Both the position numbers and the translations under genes were made by a program. 64,000 bases of DNA, taken from Bilabrum cf. latius (Eukaryota; Bigyra: Bicosoecida; Bigyra; Bicosoecida). The stretch spans positions 806,001 through 870,000 of the forward strand of contig OZ237742.1 in assembly GCA_965178125.1 (NCBI GenBank), written 5' to 3'. Below, piece by piece: positions 1 to 10,300 of the stretch; the first letter of the stretch is position 1; every line of letters begins with the position of its first letter. A model generated the notes under the pieces. The model saw only the letters and a list, made by a program, of their open reading frames with translations, ran no database searches and was not told the DNA's origin.

Positions 1-13
1 CCAAGCTACACAC

Positions 14-2593
14 TCACAGCTCCTCGTCCCTCCCGGCAGCCCCGCCATCCGCACCACCCTGCGATGCACCTCCACCGCCACTCTGTACCCCGTGCTGCCC
101 CAACAGCTTGACCAGATCAAAGTCCCTGACTCGGAGCGCAAATTGCATGGCGCTCTCTCCGTCGCCGCACCGCACGTCCTCCCCTCCCCTGCCGCCCGCC
201 TCGAGCAGAACCTGCGCGGCGCCCGTCTTCCGGTGGCGCACGGCAACCAGCAGTGCAGTGCATCCGTCGCTCCTCGGAGCCTCAAGAACAGCTAGTGCGG
301 GGGGTACTGGCACCCCCTGCGCTGACGCGCCCTCATTCTCACCCCCACTCTCACCCTCACCCGATCCATTTGAGCTCCCCGATGCGCCGGCAGCAGCCGG
401 GGCTGACTGCCTCGGGACGTGCTTCAGCATCGCCTCCAGCGCCTCCTTGTTCCCTGCCTCTGCAGCCACATGCAGGGGCGTCTCCCCCTTCAACCCTCGA
501 TCTGACGTGGAATACCCCGCGCGAAGCAGGAGGGTCACCACCTCCGGGTCACCAACCTAGGCGGCGTGGTGCAACGGGCTCCGGCCAGTGCCACTCGCCC
601 GCAGCCCCAGACCAGCCTCGCGACCCATGGCGCCCATCAGACGGTAGGCCACCGCCATAGCGCCCCTACCCCTGCCGTCGCACGCGAGGTGCAGTGGCGA
701 AAGACCGTCCTTGCCCGCCTCGGCGAACGGCGAAGCGCCGGCCTGGAGCAGCTGCTCCACAGCCTGCATAGCGTGCGTGCCCGCCGCAAAGTGCAGAGCA
801 GTGGCCCCGCTGGACTCAACGGTCCTGTTCACGTCCGCGCCCGCCCTCAGAAGCATCGAAATCACCCTCTACCCCCGCCTCCCCGCCCTCGCCGCGACGT
901 GCAGCGCAGTCTGCCCGTCGGGCCCCGCCGCATCCACCTTGGTACGCTCGTCCGCCAGCAGCTCGGCGACCACCAGCCAGTGTCCCTGCTCGGCAGCGGC
1001 ATGGAGGGGCGTGCCGCCGTCCTTGGTCGCCTTGTTCGGGTCAGCCCCGCCCTTGCGCATGAGAAGTCGCACGGCGTTCGTCCTGCCCATCCCGCTGGCA
1101 TAGAAGAGCGGCGTGGCCCCCAGCTTGCTCGCCCTGTCCACCAGAGTGCGTTCCTGGGCAAGGATTGCGTCTACGACGCCGTCGTAGCCGTTGCCCGCCG
1201 CCTGGTACAGTGCAGTGGTGCCATCCCGAGGCAAGCGCGCGTTGAGAAGGACCTGCCCGTCTCGTTTCTCAAGAAGCATGGCGGCCGCTTCTGGCCTATT
1301 GTACATGGCTGCGATCATCAGAGGGGTGCTGCCCTCCATGCTGGCCGCCTGGCGCGCCCCGCCATCCAGGAGTGCCTTCACGCAAGCGGTGTGGCCGTTC
1401 TCCACCGCGGCGTGCAGGGCCGTGGCACCGTTTCCCGCCTCGAACCCAAAATTGGAGAGATGCTCGTACCCCGTCCCCTCCACGCTCTCGCTGCCTTCGA
1501 AGAAGCCGTAGTCCGGATCGCCGGGGTCCGGGGAGCCGAACTCCTCGCTCATGCTACGGTGCAGCGTCACGTCCATGCTCGGCGGGGTCACCGGCATCTC
1601 GAAATTCGGATCGGCTCCCGCCTGCAAGAGGGCGGTTACAACCGCCGTGTGCCCGTTCTGCGAAGCGAGGTACAGAGGAGTCGTGTCCCCCAGCAGCTTG
1701 CCATTGATGTCCCCGCCGCATTTTGCCAGGGCGACGACGGCGTCCGTCATGCTCAGATCGGCAGCGGCGTGCAGCGGCGTGCCACCGTGCACTTTTTCCG
1801 CCGAAGCATCTGCTCCGTGCTCGCACAGGACCTCGATTGCCTCCACCGCGCCCATCTCGGCGGCGAAGTGCAGCGGCGTGCTCCCCGCAAACTTGTGCTT
1901 CGCATCGATGTCTGCGTGTGCTTCTACCAGCAGTCGTATGATTTCCGTTTGGTTCATGGTGGCTGCCACGTGGAGAGGCGCCATGCCTGCGTTGGATGCC
2001 TGGTCCCGCTGTGCTCCCCTCGACAGGAGGTACTTCACGACCTTGGTCTGATTCGCAGATACCGCGGCGAGCAGCGGCGTGGTTCCGTCATCGGACGGCT
2101 CGTCCACGTCGTACTCGCCCTCTTCGATCAACTCTCGCAAGCGGTCCAGGTCTCCCGTCGCTGCCGCCGAATGCAATGGCGATCTTGACCGCAGCAGGCG
2201 CGTCACGGACGGAACGATGCCGAACTCCATGAGAGTTTGCGCACTGTCTAGATTTCCTGTTTGTCCCGCCCAATAGGCATGCTTGTACCACGTTTTGGTG
2301 TCGCCAGTCCGCTATACGTACGATTGCATGCGCCCCCACTGCCGAGATCCGACCGAAGCGGGCACGTCACGAGCTGGGACAACCACATCGGTATCAACCA
2401 CAGATTCCCATACCTACGTCCCAAGCTGCAGTGCATTTTCTGCCGGGCCAGCGTGGGGATGTGGCAGACTGCCAAGATCGGTGCGCGCCAGGGGAAACAT
2501 ATCCTCGACTGGGCTTTCTTCGCCATTCGACGCATGAGCAAGGGCTATGCATACGACAAGAACAAGATAATATAATGTAAGCGAGCGCATCAT
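14..2593 (-). CDS. secreted ankyrin-repeat protein (4 in-frame TAG)
   Basis: The frame runs from a double ATG at 2588-2593 to TGA at 14-16, 859 residues if unspliced. The N-terminus (MMRSLTLYYLVLVVCIALAHA) is a clear signal peptide with a hydrophobic core and an AHA cleavage-like end. At least 18 ankyrin repeats follow, recognisable by TPLH/TALH-x-AA cores. Four TAG codons (2414-2416, 2312-2314, 869-871, 557-559) interrupt it under the standard code; the last lies in LHHAA-TAG-VGDPEVV, a spot where Gln is normal. Ankyrin repeats bind proteins; a luminal or extracellular placement is unusual. The C-terminus reads RDEEL, resembling an ER-retention signal, but the codons that follow (GTGAGTG) also match this genome's splice donor, so the gene may continue past the window edge. 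No enzyme domain is visible. Confidence 0.85.
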
Positions 2594-2714
2594 CCGAGAT
2601 ATCAGTTGGTGTGCATGATGGGCTGCCTTGTGTGCGAGGTTCCGCAACATCTGGAGCAGGTGGCCCACGTCCTCAAGGCGGTTCAGCTTATGGATATAGA
2701 GCATGTGGCATAGC

Positions 2715-4025
2715 TCACGGGGCCTCCTTGCCCTGTCTCCGTATCGAGGAAATCCCGTGGGTTGCAAGTCGGCCCGCCACAGCGCTGGCGGCAAGAGGCC
2801 CCGCAGCGTCAGATGAGTCGCGCACTCCCGCCTCGGCCTCCGTGCGGCTGCCAACATTCGAGGCTGCCGAATCGCGCACCAAGCTCCTGCCGCGCCCCTG
2901 CTTCCCATGCTCTGCATCTAGCCACTGAGAGATCGCAACATCCTGATCCGCCACCGCGCGCGCATGCAGCCCGCCGTCCGAAATGTTGCGTCGCTGCTTC
3001 ACAGACGATTTGGAGTCTATTTTCGGCGCGGTGGCTGGACCAAGCAGCGGTCCGGGCCCGGTACTGCTGCTGTCACCGGCGGCAGCAAACACTGTGCCGC
3101 TACCAGTAGTCTTGATGCCAGCGCCTTTGAAATGCCCTTGCCCGTGCCCATTTCCCTGCGACATTCGACTGGAATCGAACGGCACGTTGGTTCCTTTCCT
3201 CGGACCACACCCACAAAATGATAAAATGGGCCTGGCCAACCCAGAGACACACCGGCTCACGGCCGATTGCACCTCACCCAGCGGAGGACAAGGCAGCCAG
3301 GTGCACCTTTGCCTACGACTGCTGCGCTCCTTGCCAGACTATCGCTCTCGCGCCGCTAAAGCCCAGCCGCTTAGGTGCTGCCTCGCTGCATCCCCCGCTC
3401 CCTTTCTCGCCCTGTCAAATCTAGACATTGATTCTGCCAGCAGGTAGGCGAGCATTCCGACGCACACGTGCCAGCCGGAGTGCCACAGCCGAGCGAAGTC
3501 GTGCTCGTCGTCCAAACCTTTGACAAAGCAAGCAGCGGCAGCGACACCAACTAGGAGTGCTCCTCGAAAGGCCCACGGCACAATAACAGGTGCTTGCTTC
3601 TGGTAGCACCACCGGGCAGCGCAGACAAGCGCAGACGCTGCGATCGGCAGCACCGTCCATATCACCTCCCATGGGGCCCGCTCTTGCAGAACGACAATAA
3701 TCAGTCCGAAGATCCAACGAATTATTTCGTCCATCCTGGCATCGCTGTTCTGCATCAGTGCGATAGCTATCCCAACAAATGTGATTTGAGAAGTCACGTT
3801 GTCCAGTCGGTGCCAGGTTAGGGAGGTCATATCGGCAAATTCCCCACCAATTGTGTCTAAACTGTGGTATATTACACTAGTTATTACACTTGCAAGTCCA
3901 ATCACACATTCAGTTCGCCGGCCGTTGCGCCAGCCGAGCACAATCGCCGGCAGCATTGCTACATGAGACGCTACCGATGCGTAAAGCTGCATGTTGCGCT
4001 CGTACTCGGTCGTTGGCGGCCCCAT
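2715..4025 (-). CDS. CREST/TMEM8-like seven-helix membrane protein
   Basis: About 436 residues from ATG at 4023-4025 to TGA at 2715-2717, with one in-frame TAG at 3339-3341. The first ~225 residues hold about seven hydrophobic segments and the spaced His/Asp signature of the CREST superfamily (alkaline ceramidase, PAQR, Per1, TMEM8/myomaker): SVIYHSLD, then WHRLDNV, then LWHSGWHVCVGMLAY near the end. CREST members are predicted metal-dependent lipid hydrolases in membranes; the match to the TMEM8/DUF3522 branch is my inference from these motifs. The ~210 residues after the TAG are hydrophilic and low in complexity, probably a cytosolic tail. It is divergently arranged with the S28 peptidase gene (151 bp between start codons). 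Confidence 0.7.
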
Positions 4026-4176
4026 GCCTGAAATTCAATACATAGAGGAAGGGAGTTAATCCACACGTCGTTTCATGGACTTACGATGTTGCAAAAATGC
4101 AAGTGGACCTCTTTTCACGGCACTGCAGCGCTCCCGTCGAAATGACGGCCCGAAGTTGTAGGTCATTTACGTCAAG
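4026..4176. promoter_or_regulatory. compact divergent promoter region
   Basis: This 151-bp gap separates the start codons of the CREST-like gene (-) and the S28 peptidase gene (+), so it must carry both 5' leaders and core promoters. I see no TATA box or other motif that I can name. Confidence 0.4.
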
Positions 4177-5679
4177 ATGATTGCGCTATCGGCATGCATC
4201 GCTCTACTAATCGGGTCAGCACGTGCTATTTTGAACGTACCTCATCGTGCTCGAGGGGGGAGACTGTTCCAAGAGCTTGGTGGATCAGCGATCATGAACG
4301 CAACCATGGCTGCCAAGACCTACACGCAGCAGCAAGATCACGGCGATCCGTCAAAAGGGTAGTATTAGTAGCGCTACTACGAGGATCTCTCAGTGTACAA
4401 CGCCAGCCGTGAGCCGATGTCTACGTCTTTCCCCGCGTACGCTCCCAGAAATACTGGCGATGCTGGAGCATGTTGTCCTTTTTGAGACTCTCTGCTCGCA
4501 GACGGCCCGCTCTTCGTGTACATTGGTGGAGAAGGTCCACTCGGCGGTACTCCAAGCGGCTATGTAATGAACATCGCGCGAGCTGTCGGTGCGGCGGTGG
4601 TTGCGATCGAGCACCGATTCTATGGGGAATCCATCCCTGGGGACAGCTTCGAATCGGACAACCTGAAGCTCCTAACAGTGGACCAGGCCCTCAAGGACGC
4701 CGCGACGTTCACCACCTGGTGGCGGCAGCAAAACAACTTCAAGGACAGCCAGCGAACCCTCGCGATCGGGGGGTCGTACCCAGGTGCCCTCGCGGCCTGG
4801 GCCAGGGTGGACCACCCCGACGTCTTCTACGCGGCGTGGTCCTCAAGCGGCGTGGTGGAGGCCAAGGAATCGTTCCCGGAGTTTGACGCACACGTCGCCG
4901 CCGCCCTGACGCGGGATGTGGATCCCGCCTGCCTGCCGACGATCAAGGCAACCATGGCTGCATTTGAAAAGGCCATGGTCGCGGGCGGGCAGGAAAAAGA
5001 CGATGTCAAGGCGCTCTTTGGCGCCGAGGATGTGGAAGACGATCGCGATTTCTACTACATGCTCGCCGACAGCGCCTCGATGGCCGTGCAGTACGGCACC
5101 AAACAGGCCATGTGCTAGGCTCTCAAGACCCACGGGCCCGACAGCGATCCCAGGGATCTCAGGGAACAATTCGCGGACTTCACAAACGACCACTACGGGC
5201 ACGACTTCGGGAGCGACTGCTTCTACGACACGTTCTGCCTCAAGCAGGAAAAGGACCGCTGGCAGCCCACCGCCCGCGCGTGGAGGTGGCAAAAGTGCCA
5301 CGAGCTCGCCTACTTCCAGGTGGCTCCCACCCAGGGGTCCATCCGTCCGGCCTCCGTGGACCTGGACTACCACCTGGAGCAGTGCAGGGAGGTGTTCCAA
5401 ATCGCCGACATGAGCCCATCGGTCGACGCCATCAACGCCCACTACGGCGGGGCTCGGCCCAAGACGGACCGTGTGATCGCTAGCGGTGGGGGAGACGACC
5501 CCTGGCTTGAGGTGTCCGTTCAGAAGACGCTCGGGCCCGAGTATCCGGAGGACACGGCGTGGTGCAACGGGTGCGGCCACTGCAAGGACCTGCACTCCCC
5601 TTCTGACAGCGACCTGCCGCCCACGCAGAAGCAGAGGCAGCTGGAGGCCGCGCGGATTCTCGAGTGGATGGACGCGTGA
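4177..5679 (+). CDS. serine carboxypeptidase, family S28
   Basis: Exons 4177-4408 and 4502-5679 (93-nt intron, GTGAGC...GCAG); 469 residues. Family S28 (lysosomal Pro-X carboxypeptidase, DPP7, PRSS16) removes residues next to proline. Residues 1-17 are a signal peptide, so it is secreted or lysosomal. Family marks in order: the YTQQQDHGDPSKG region, then RYYEDL, GPLFVYIGGEGPLGG, the nucleophile block GGSYPGALAAW (Ser in GGSY), the Asp block GGGDDPWLE and the His block GCGHCKDLHS. Four in-frame TAGs (4360, 4366, 4369, 5116). The codons Tyr-TAG-TAG-Arg-Tyr-Tyr fall exactly on the family's F/Y-x-Q-R-Y motif, where the residue before Arg is nearly always Gln. Stop is TGA. Convergent with the mutase gene. 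Confidence 0.93.
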
Positions 5680-6110
5680 GAACGAGAAGGGCGACGAAAT
5701 GTTTTCGTAGCTAGCAATAAGACATGGATCTGATGAGTGCTTGGCTTCGTCCGGTTCACGTGCGGCTTTGCTTCGCTGCTTGCCGGCCGTGGCTCATTGT
5801 GCGTGCTAGCGCTAGCCAAGCCTTGTGGGCACATTTGGGAAACGCAATGCTTGGGGCGCACGCTCACTCCATGATACCTGAGACCGGACAATGGCTTTCT
5901 ATTTGCGAAACCACCACCTTCAGAGCTAGTCAAAGAGCTTTTCACCGAATCCATGCAGGTTGTTGCGCATCACATCACGGACCATTGGATGCCTCACTGC
6001 CTCTCCCGGAAGGCGAACAGGCCCGCCGTCCCGTTAGTTCATGCCCGACCGCAACGCTAATAGTAGTATCCCAGCGCAACACCCTGTTTTCCACTTCCCA
6101 GCAACGTGTC
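5680..6110. other. convergent intergenic region
   Basis: These 431 bp lie between the 3' ends of the S28 peptidase (+) and phosphoglycerate mutase (-) genes. They should hold both 3' UTRs. I see no gene, repeat or RNA in them, and the frames open here are short. Confidence 0.5.
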
Positions 6111-7090
6111 TCACTTGCCAGCGCCACCGCCGGAAGCCTGTGCGGCGACCGCCTCTGCCTTCTTCTTGGCCTCCTCTGCGTCTCCCAGGTAATAGTGCTT
6201 GATCGGCTTGAGATCCTCGTCGAGCTCATACACGAGAGGCACGCCTGTGGGAATGTTGAGGCCCGTGATGTCCTCCTCGCTGACGTCGTCGAGCATCTTG
6301 ACGAGTGCCCTGAGGGAGTTGCCGTGCGCCGCGATGAGGATCTTCTCGCCGGCCTTGATCTTCGGCGCGATCTCGTCCTCCCACACGGGCATGAACCGCT
6401 CGCCCGTCAGCTTGAGGCTCTCGGCCGCGGGCAGCAGCTTTGGATCAACCCCATTGTACTTCTCCTCGTGGGACGGGTGCCGCTCGTCGGACGTCTCTAG
6501 AGATGGGGGCGGGGTGGCGTAGCTCCGCCGCCAGACGTGCACCTGCTCTTTTCCGTGTTTTTCTGCGGTTTCGGCTTTGTTCAATCCTTGAAGGGCTCCG
6601 TAGTGGCGCTCATTCAGCCTCCAGGTGCGCTCCACGGGGATCCACATCTGGTCTGTTTCTTCCAGCACATGCCACAGCGTGCCAATGGCTCTTTTGAGGA
6701 CAGACGTGTACGCTCTGTCAAACTTGTAGTCACCTTCTTTGAGGAGCTTTCCAGCCTGTACGGCTTCCTGGTGCCCGAGCTCGGTGAGGGCGGCGTCGTG
6801 CCATCCCTGCAAAGGCAGACGAGATTCAGCCAGCAGCAGCTAGTGTTGGCACAACGGAGGCCAGTAGAAAAATCTTTCACAGCAGTGTTCATCATGCTAG
6901 TGGCGTGGTGTGTATCGCAGTAAAGCACAGGCGGGAGTGGAAACATGGAAAGGATAGCGACTGGTAGGTGATTGGAGATTCGATCAGCTTCACTCACGCA
7001 AAACCTGTTGGATTCGTTGTAGACCGACTGGCCATGGCGCACCAACACGAGCTTAAATACCTTTCCATCGGATTTGCCAGCAGATGCCAT
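6111..7090 (-). CDS. PGAM: phosphoglycerate mutase, 2,3-BPG-dependent
   Basis: Exons 7090-6998 and 6806-6111 (191-nt intron, GTGAGT...GCAG, phase 0); 262 residues, near the usual ~250. It interconverts 3- and 2-phosphoglycerate in glycolysis. The phosphohistidine motif is [16 protein letters not shown], joined across the intron to GWHDAALTE; then [34 protein letters not shown] and the second catalytic His in [10 protein letters not shown], all in the dPGM order. Gln replaces the usual Glu in RHGE. This is the only gene in the window with no in-frame TAG. Start chosen at [12 protein letters not shown]; stop is TGA. The tail is Ala/Lys-rich ([19 protein letters not shown]). Confidence 0.95.
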
Positions 7091-7322
7091 CTTCAGCCTC
7101 AGCGTATGGAGCAACAATTCCTGACTTCGTGGCGATGGATCTTCTTCCGGTGTTTTCCCGGCTCGCGGGTGTGATGACGACCAACGATTGCAGGCTGATG
7201 TGTTGTGCAGTGCGTGTCTAAAATAGAAGCTTTATGCAGCAAAAAATGCCCTGCCTCATTGTCTAGAACCAGCTCCCGATACCATTGCTAGCCTACCCGC
7301 TTGCAGCTGTCTCAAGTGGCAG

Positions 7323-10300
7323 TCATGGCAGAGCACCCGACCCCGTAGTCGCAGAACCGTCCCCCACAGCCGATGCCCCGACAGCAGAAGGCACCACCGA
7401 CCCACCGTCTAGCCCGCCTGCTCTCATGCCCCCACCCACGGCCGAGAGCCCAGAAGGCTTCAGGAACGTGGAGCCCCCGGAACCGCCCCCCTATTGCTGG
7501 GACGGCGATGCGCCGCGGCCGCCAGCACCTGCCCTTGCGGAACCGGAACCGGCGCCGCGCGCTCCCACGAGGCTGTCTCGGGGCAGGCTGGCAGAGCTGT
7601 GACGGTCATCTGCCACAGAGCCTGGGCCGTCAGGCAGGAGCTCATTGATCCCGGGCCCGCCCACGACAGGCGACATGGGCGCCCCGCTGATCTCCGAAGG
7701 TGTCTCCATGTGGGCGACGGTCAGGGGGCCTCCCCCCGGGGGCGCCATTGCGCCTACCGGTGGTGGAGGCCGCATGGCGTCCTCGCCGGTGGGCGGTTCC
7801 GCTGTTGCACCAGCACCAGCACCAGCACCTGCAGCGTTGATGGCAAGCATCGCTGTGGGCAGCGGCCCCCTGACCGCGGGATACCTGACGGCAGAGGCGC
7901 TCTGGCTCGCGGCGCTGGCGCTGTCGTCCATCGCGTGGGGGGAAGACGCGAGACCCGCCACCACGTCGGCGTCGGGGACTCCGACGCCGGATGCCTCAGA
8001 ACCGCGAACGAAAGGGTCAGTCACGTGCACTGCACTCGTCACACCGGCACCGCTGCTCCCACTCGCAACTCCGGCAGAGGCTCGGGCGGGCGGCGGTGGG
8101 GGCGCCATTGCTACTGCTTGCTGCTGCTAAACAGCCGAACTAGAGGCCGTGTGCCCAGCGGTTTGCGCCTCCGCCGCTCGCGCCACCCTGCTCGACACGA
8201 CGGCTGGTGCTGCTGATGCCCAGGGCTGCAGCTGGCTCGAACCTACGTGGGCGCCAGAAGCACCCGATACCACGCTCACGCCGCCGATACCCCCGGGCAG
8301 CTATCCTTGAATCGTAGGCACCTGCATACCCTGCTGGATTGGGCCAGCGTTCACAGAAATTGTCCCTGCTACCATAGGTATACTCGACTGGGGCACCGGA
8401 CCGTGTCCAACTGTAGGAACTTCAATTTCATGGCTGCTGTGCCTTGGTGACAGCAGGGCAGGCGTGCTCGCCGTTGGTGTGCCGGCCGGGTAGCTGCTGC
8501 CAGGGACCGTCCCGGTGACTGCGGTGGCGGCCTGGTCTGCGCGACTGGAGCCGGCTAGAGCCTGGGATGAATCGCCGGTCCTTGGGGCTTTCGCATTCCT
8601 TCCGCCAGAATCGCCAGACGCGATCGGGGGGGGTACCTGGTCGGTTTCCCTCGGCCGTTTGGATCCCACGCGGTGGTGCTTGCTGCTGCTGCTGCTGCTG
8701 CTGCTCCTGCCACTGCTGCCGTGCTTCTTGCCGCCGCGCGACGATGATGATGACCCATGCCTACCTCTCCCGCTTGCCTTCCCACTGCTGCTGCCACTCT
8801 TCCTCTTCAGCAGGTGCGGAGCCAGCGCCTGCGCCTGCAGCTTGAGCGTGTCGTTCTGTGCCGCCAGCGCACCCAGCGCCTTGTTCATTAGCTCGGTGTC
8901 CTTTCTGGCAGCAACTGCGTCTTCTTCCATGCGACGGATGGCAGCAGTGGCGTGAGATATAGCGCGAGCTGCAGCCAACGCGGCCTGTCCCGCAGCCACC
9001 GCGGCACTTTGGGCGGCAGCCGGATCCATCTGGTGAGAGTCCGGTGCTGACGACCTGCTGCTGTCGTCTGGAATGCTGGCATCGAGCTGCATACCGTGCT
9101 CGTTCCACCGCGTGCTGTGCCCGGCTTGGCTGGTGCTGCCCCTCCTCGACCTGCTCCTGCTGCCGCCCCTGCTACGCTTCGAGCTGCCCTTGCCCGACGG
9201 CCCGCCGGTGCCTGTGGTAGAGTCAGACTTGACGGACCCGCGGCGGGAGCTTCGGCTGCGATGAGTTCCGCGGCCAGACCGCCTCGAGCTGCCACGCGAG
9301 CTGCGGCCACTTGACCTCCCGTCCTAATCCTCGTCCTCGTCCTCGTTCTCGTCTGCCTCGTTGCTGGAAGCGCCCCGACTGCGGCTCCTGCTCCTGCTCC
9401 TGCTCCTGGTTACCGGGCCCTGCTGCCTGTTGGCGTTTGCTTCCTTGCCGATGGACCCGTCCGTGGCGCGGCGACTCCCAGACGCGTGGGTGCTCGGGTG
9501 GCCGCCTGCTCCGCTCTCCGCGGCGCTGCCACCCGCAGTGCTGTTCTCGGCCTTGCCTCCGGATCCCAAGTGCCGCGGCGTCATGGCCGTGCTGACCGAT
9601 GGCCCGTCCCCACCAACCGACCCGCCGCCGATGACCAGCGATTCGGCGCCCGTGGCAGAGGATGCCAGCCTGGCCTGTAGATCGCTGGTACCCGTCAATC
9701 TCCTGGGGAGCTCTGCGCCGCCCCTGCCCCGGGATCCCCTGGAAGCCGCGCCATCGCTTGTCTGGTGCGCGGAAGACGCGGCGTCCGAATTCCCGCCAGC
9801 AGCGGCCGTGTGCGCAGCAATGATCGCCTGCGTCGCATCCACGGCCGCCGAGTTGCACAGGCTTTCCACCGCTCCGGGCGCGCCCGCGAGGGCAGCCGAC
9901 ACCCTGGATGCAGCCATGTCCCTGGCCCTAGCCTGCACATAGTCCTGCACCGCCTGGGACCTCGTGTCTCTAGAGCCCGTGTTGTGGGAGCCAGTGCCAC
10001 GAGTGGACGAGGAAGCTTGTGACGCGGTTCCTGCGGCCCCCGTCTCCACGTCAGGTAGGATGTCTGGCCCCGCGCTGTTGATGGCCTGGTTCATCGCATC
10101 GAGCTCGGCGACCGCTCTGTTCAAAGTCTCCGCGGGGTGAGCGCCGACCGCTCTCACCACCTCTACGGCGGCTTGTCTCACGGCCACGGCGGCCGCAGCC
10201 ACCTGTCGCTTCGCCTCCGTGGCCATGTCTTCCGTTGCCATGGAGGAGGCCGCCCCGCCCGACCTCTCGCTCGTGCTCATCCTGTCCTTGAGCTCCGCAG

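Noticed and set aside
566-2188. 540-residue plus-strand frame opposite the ankyrin gene
   Set aside because: GC-rich antisense shadow; the minus strand encodes clear ankyrin repeats with a signal peptide.
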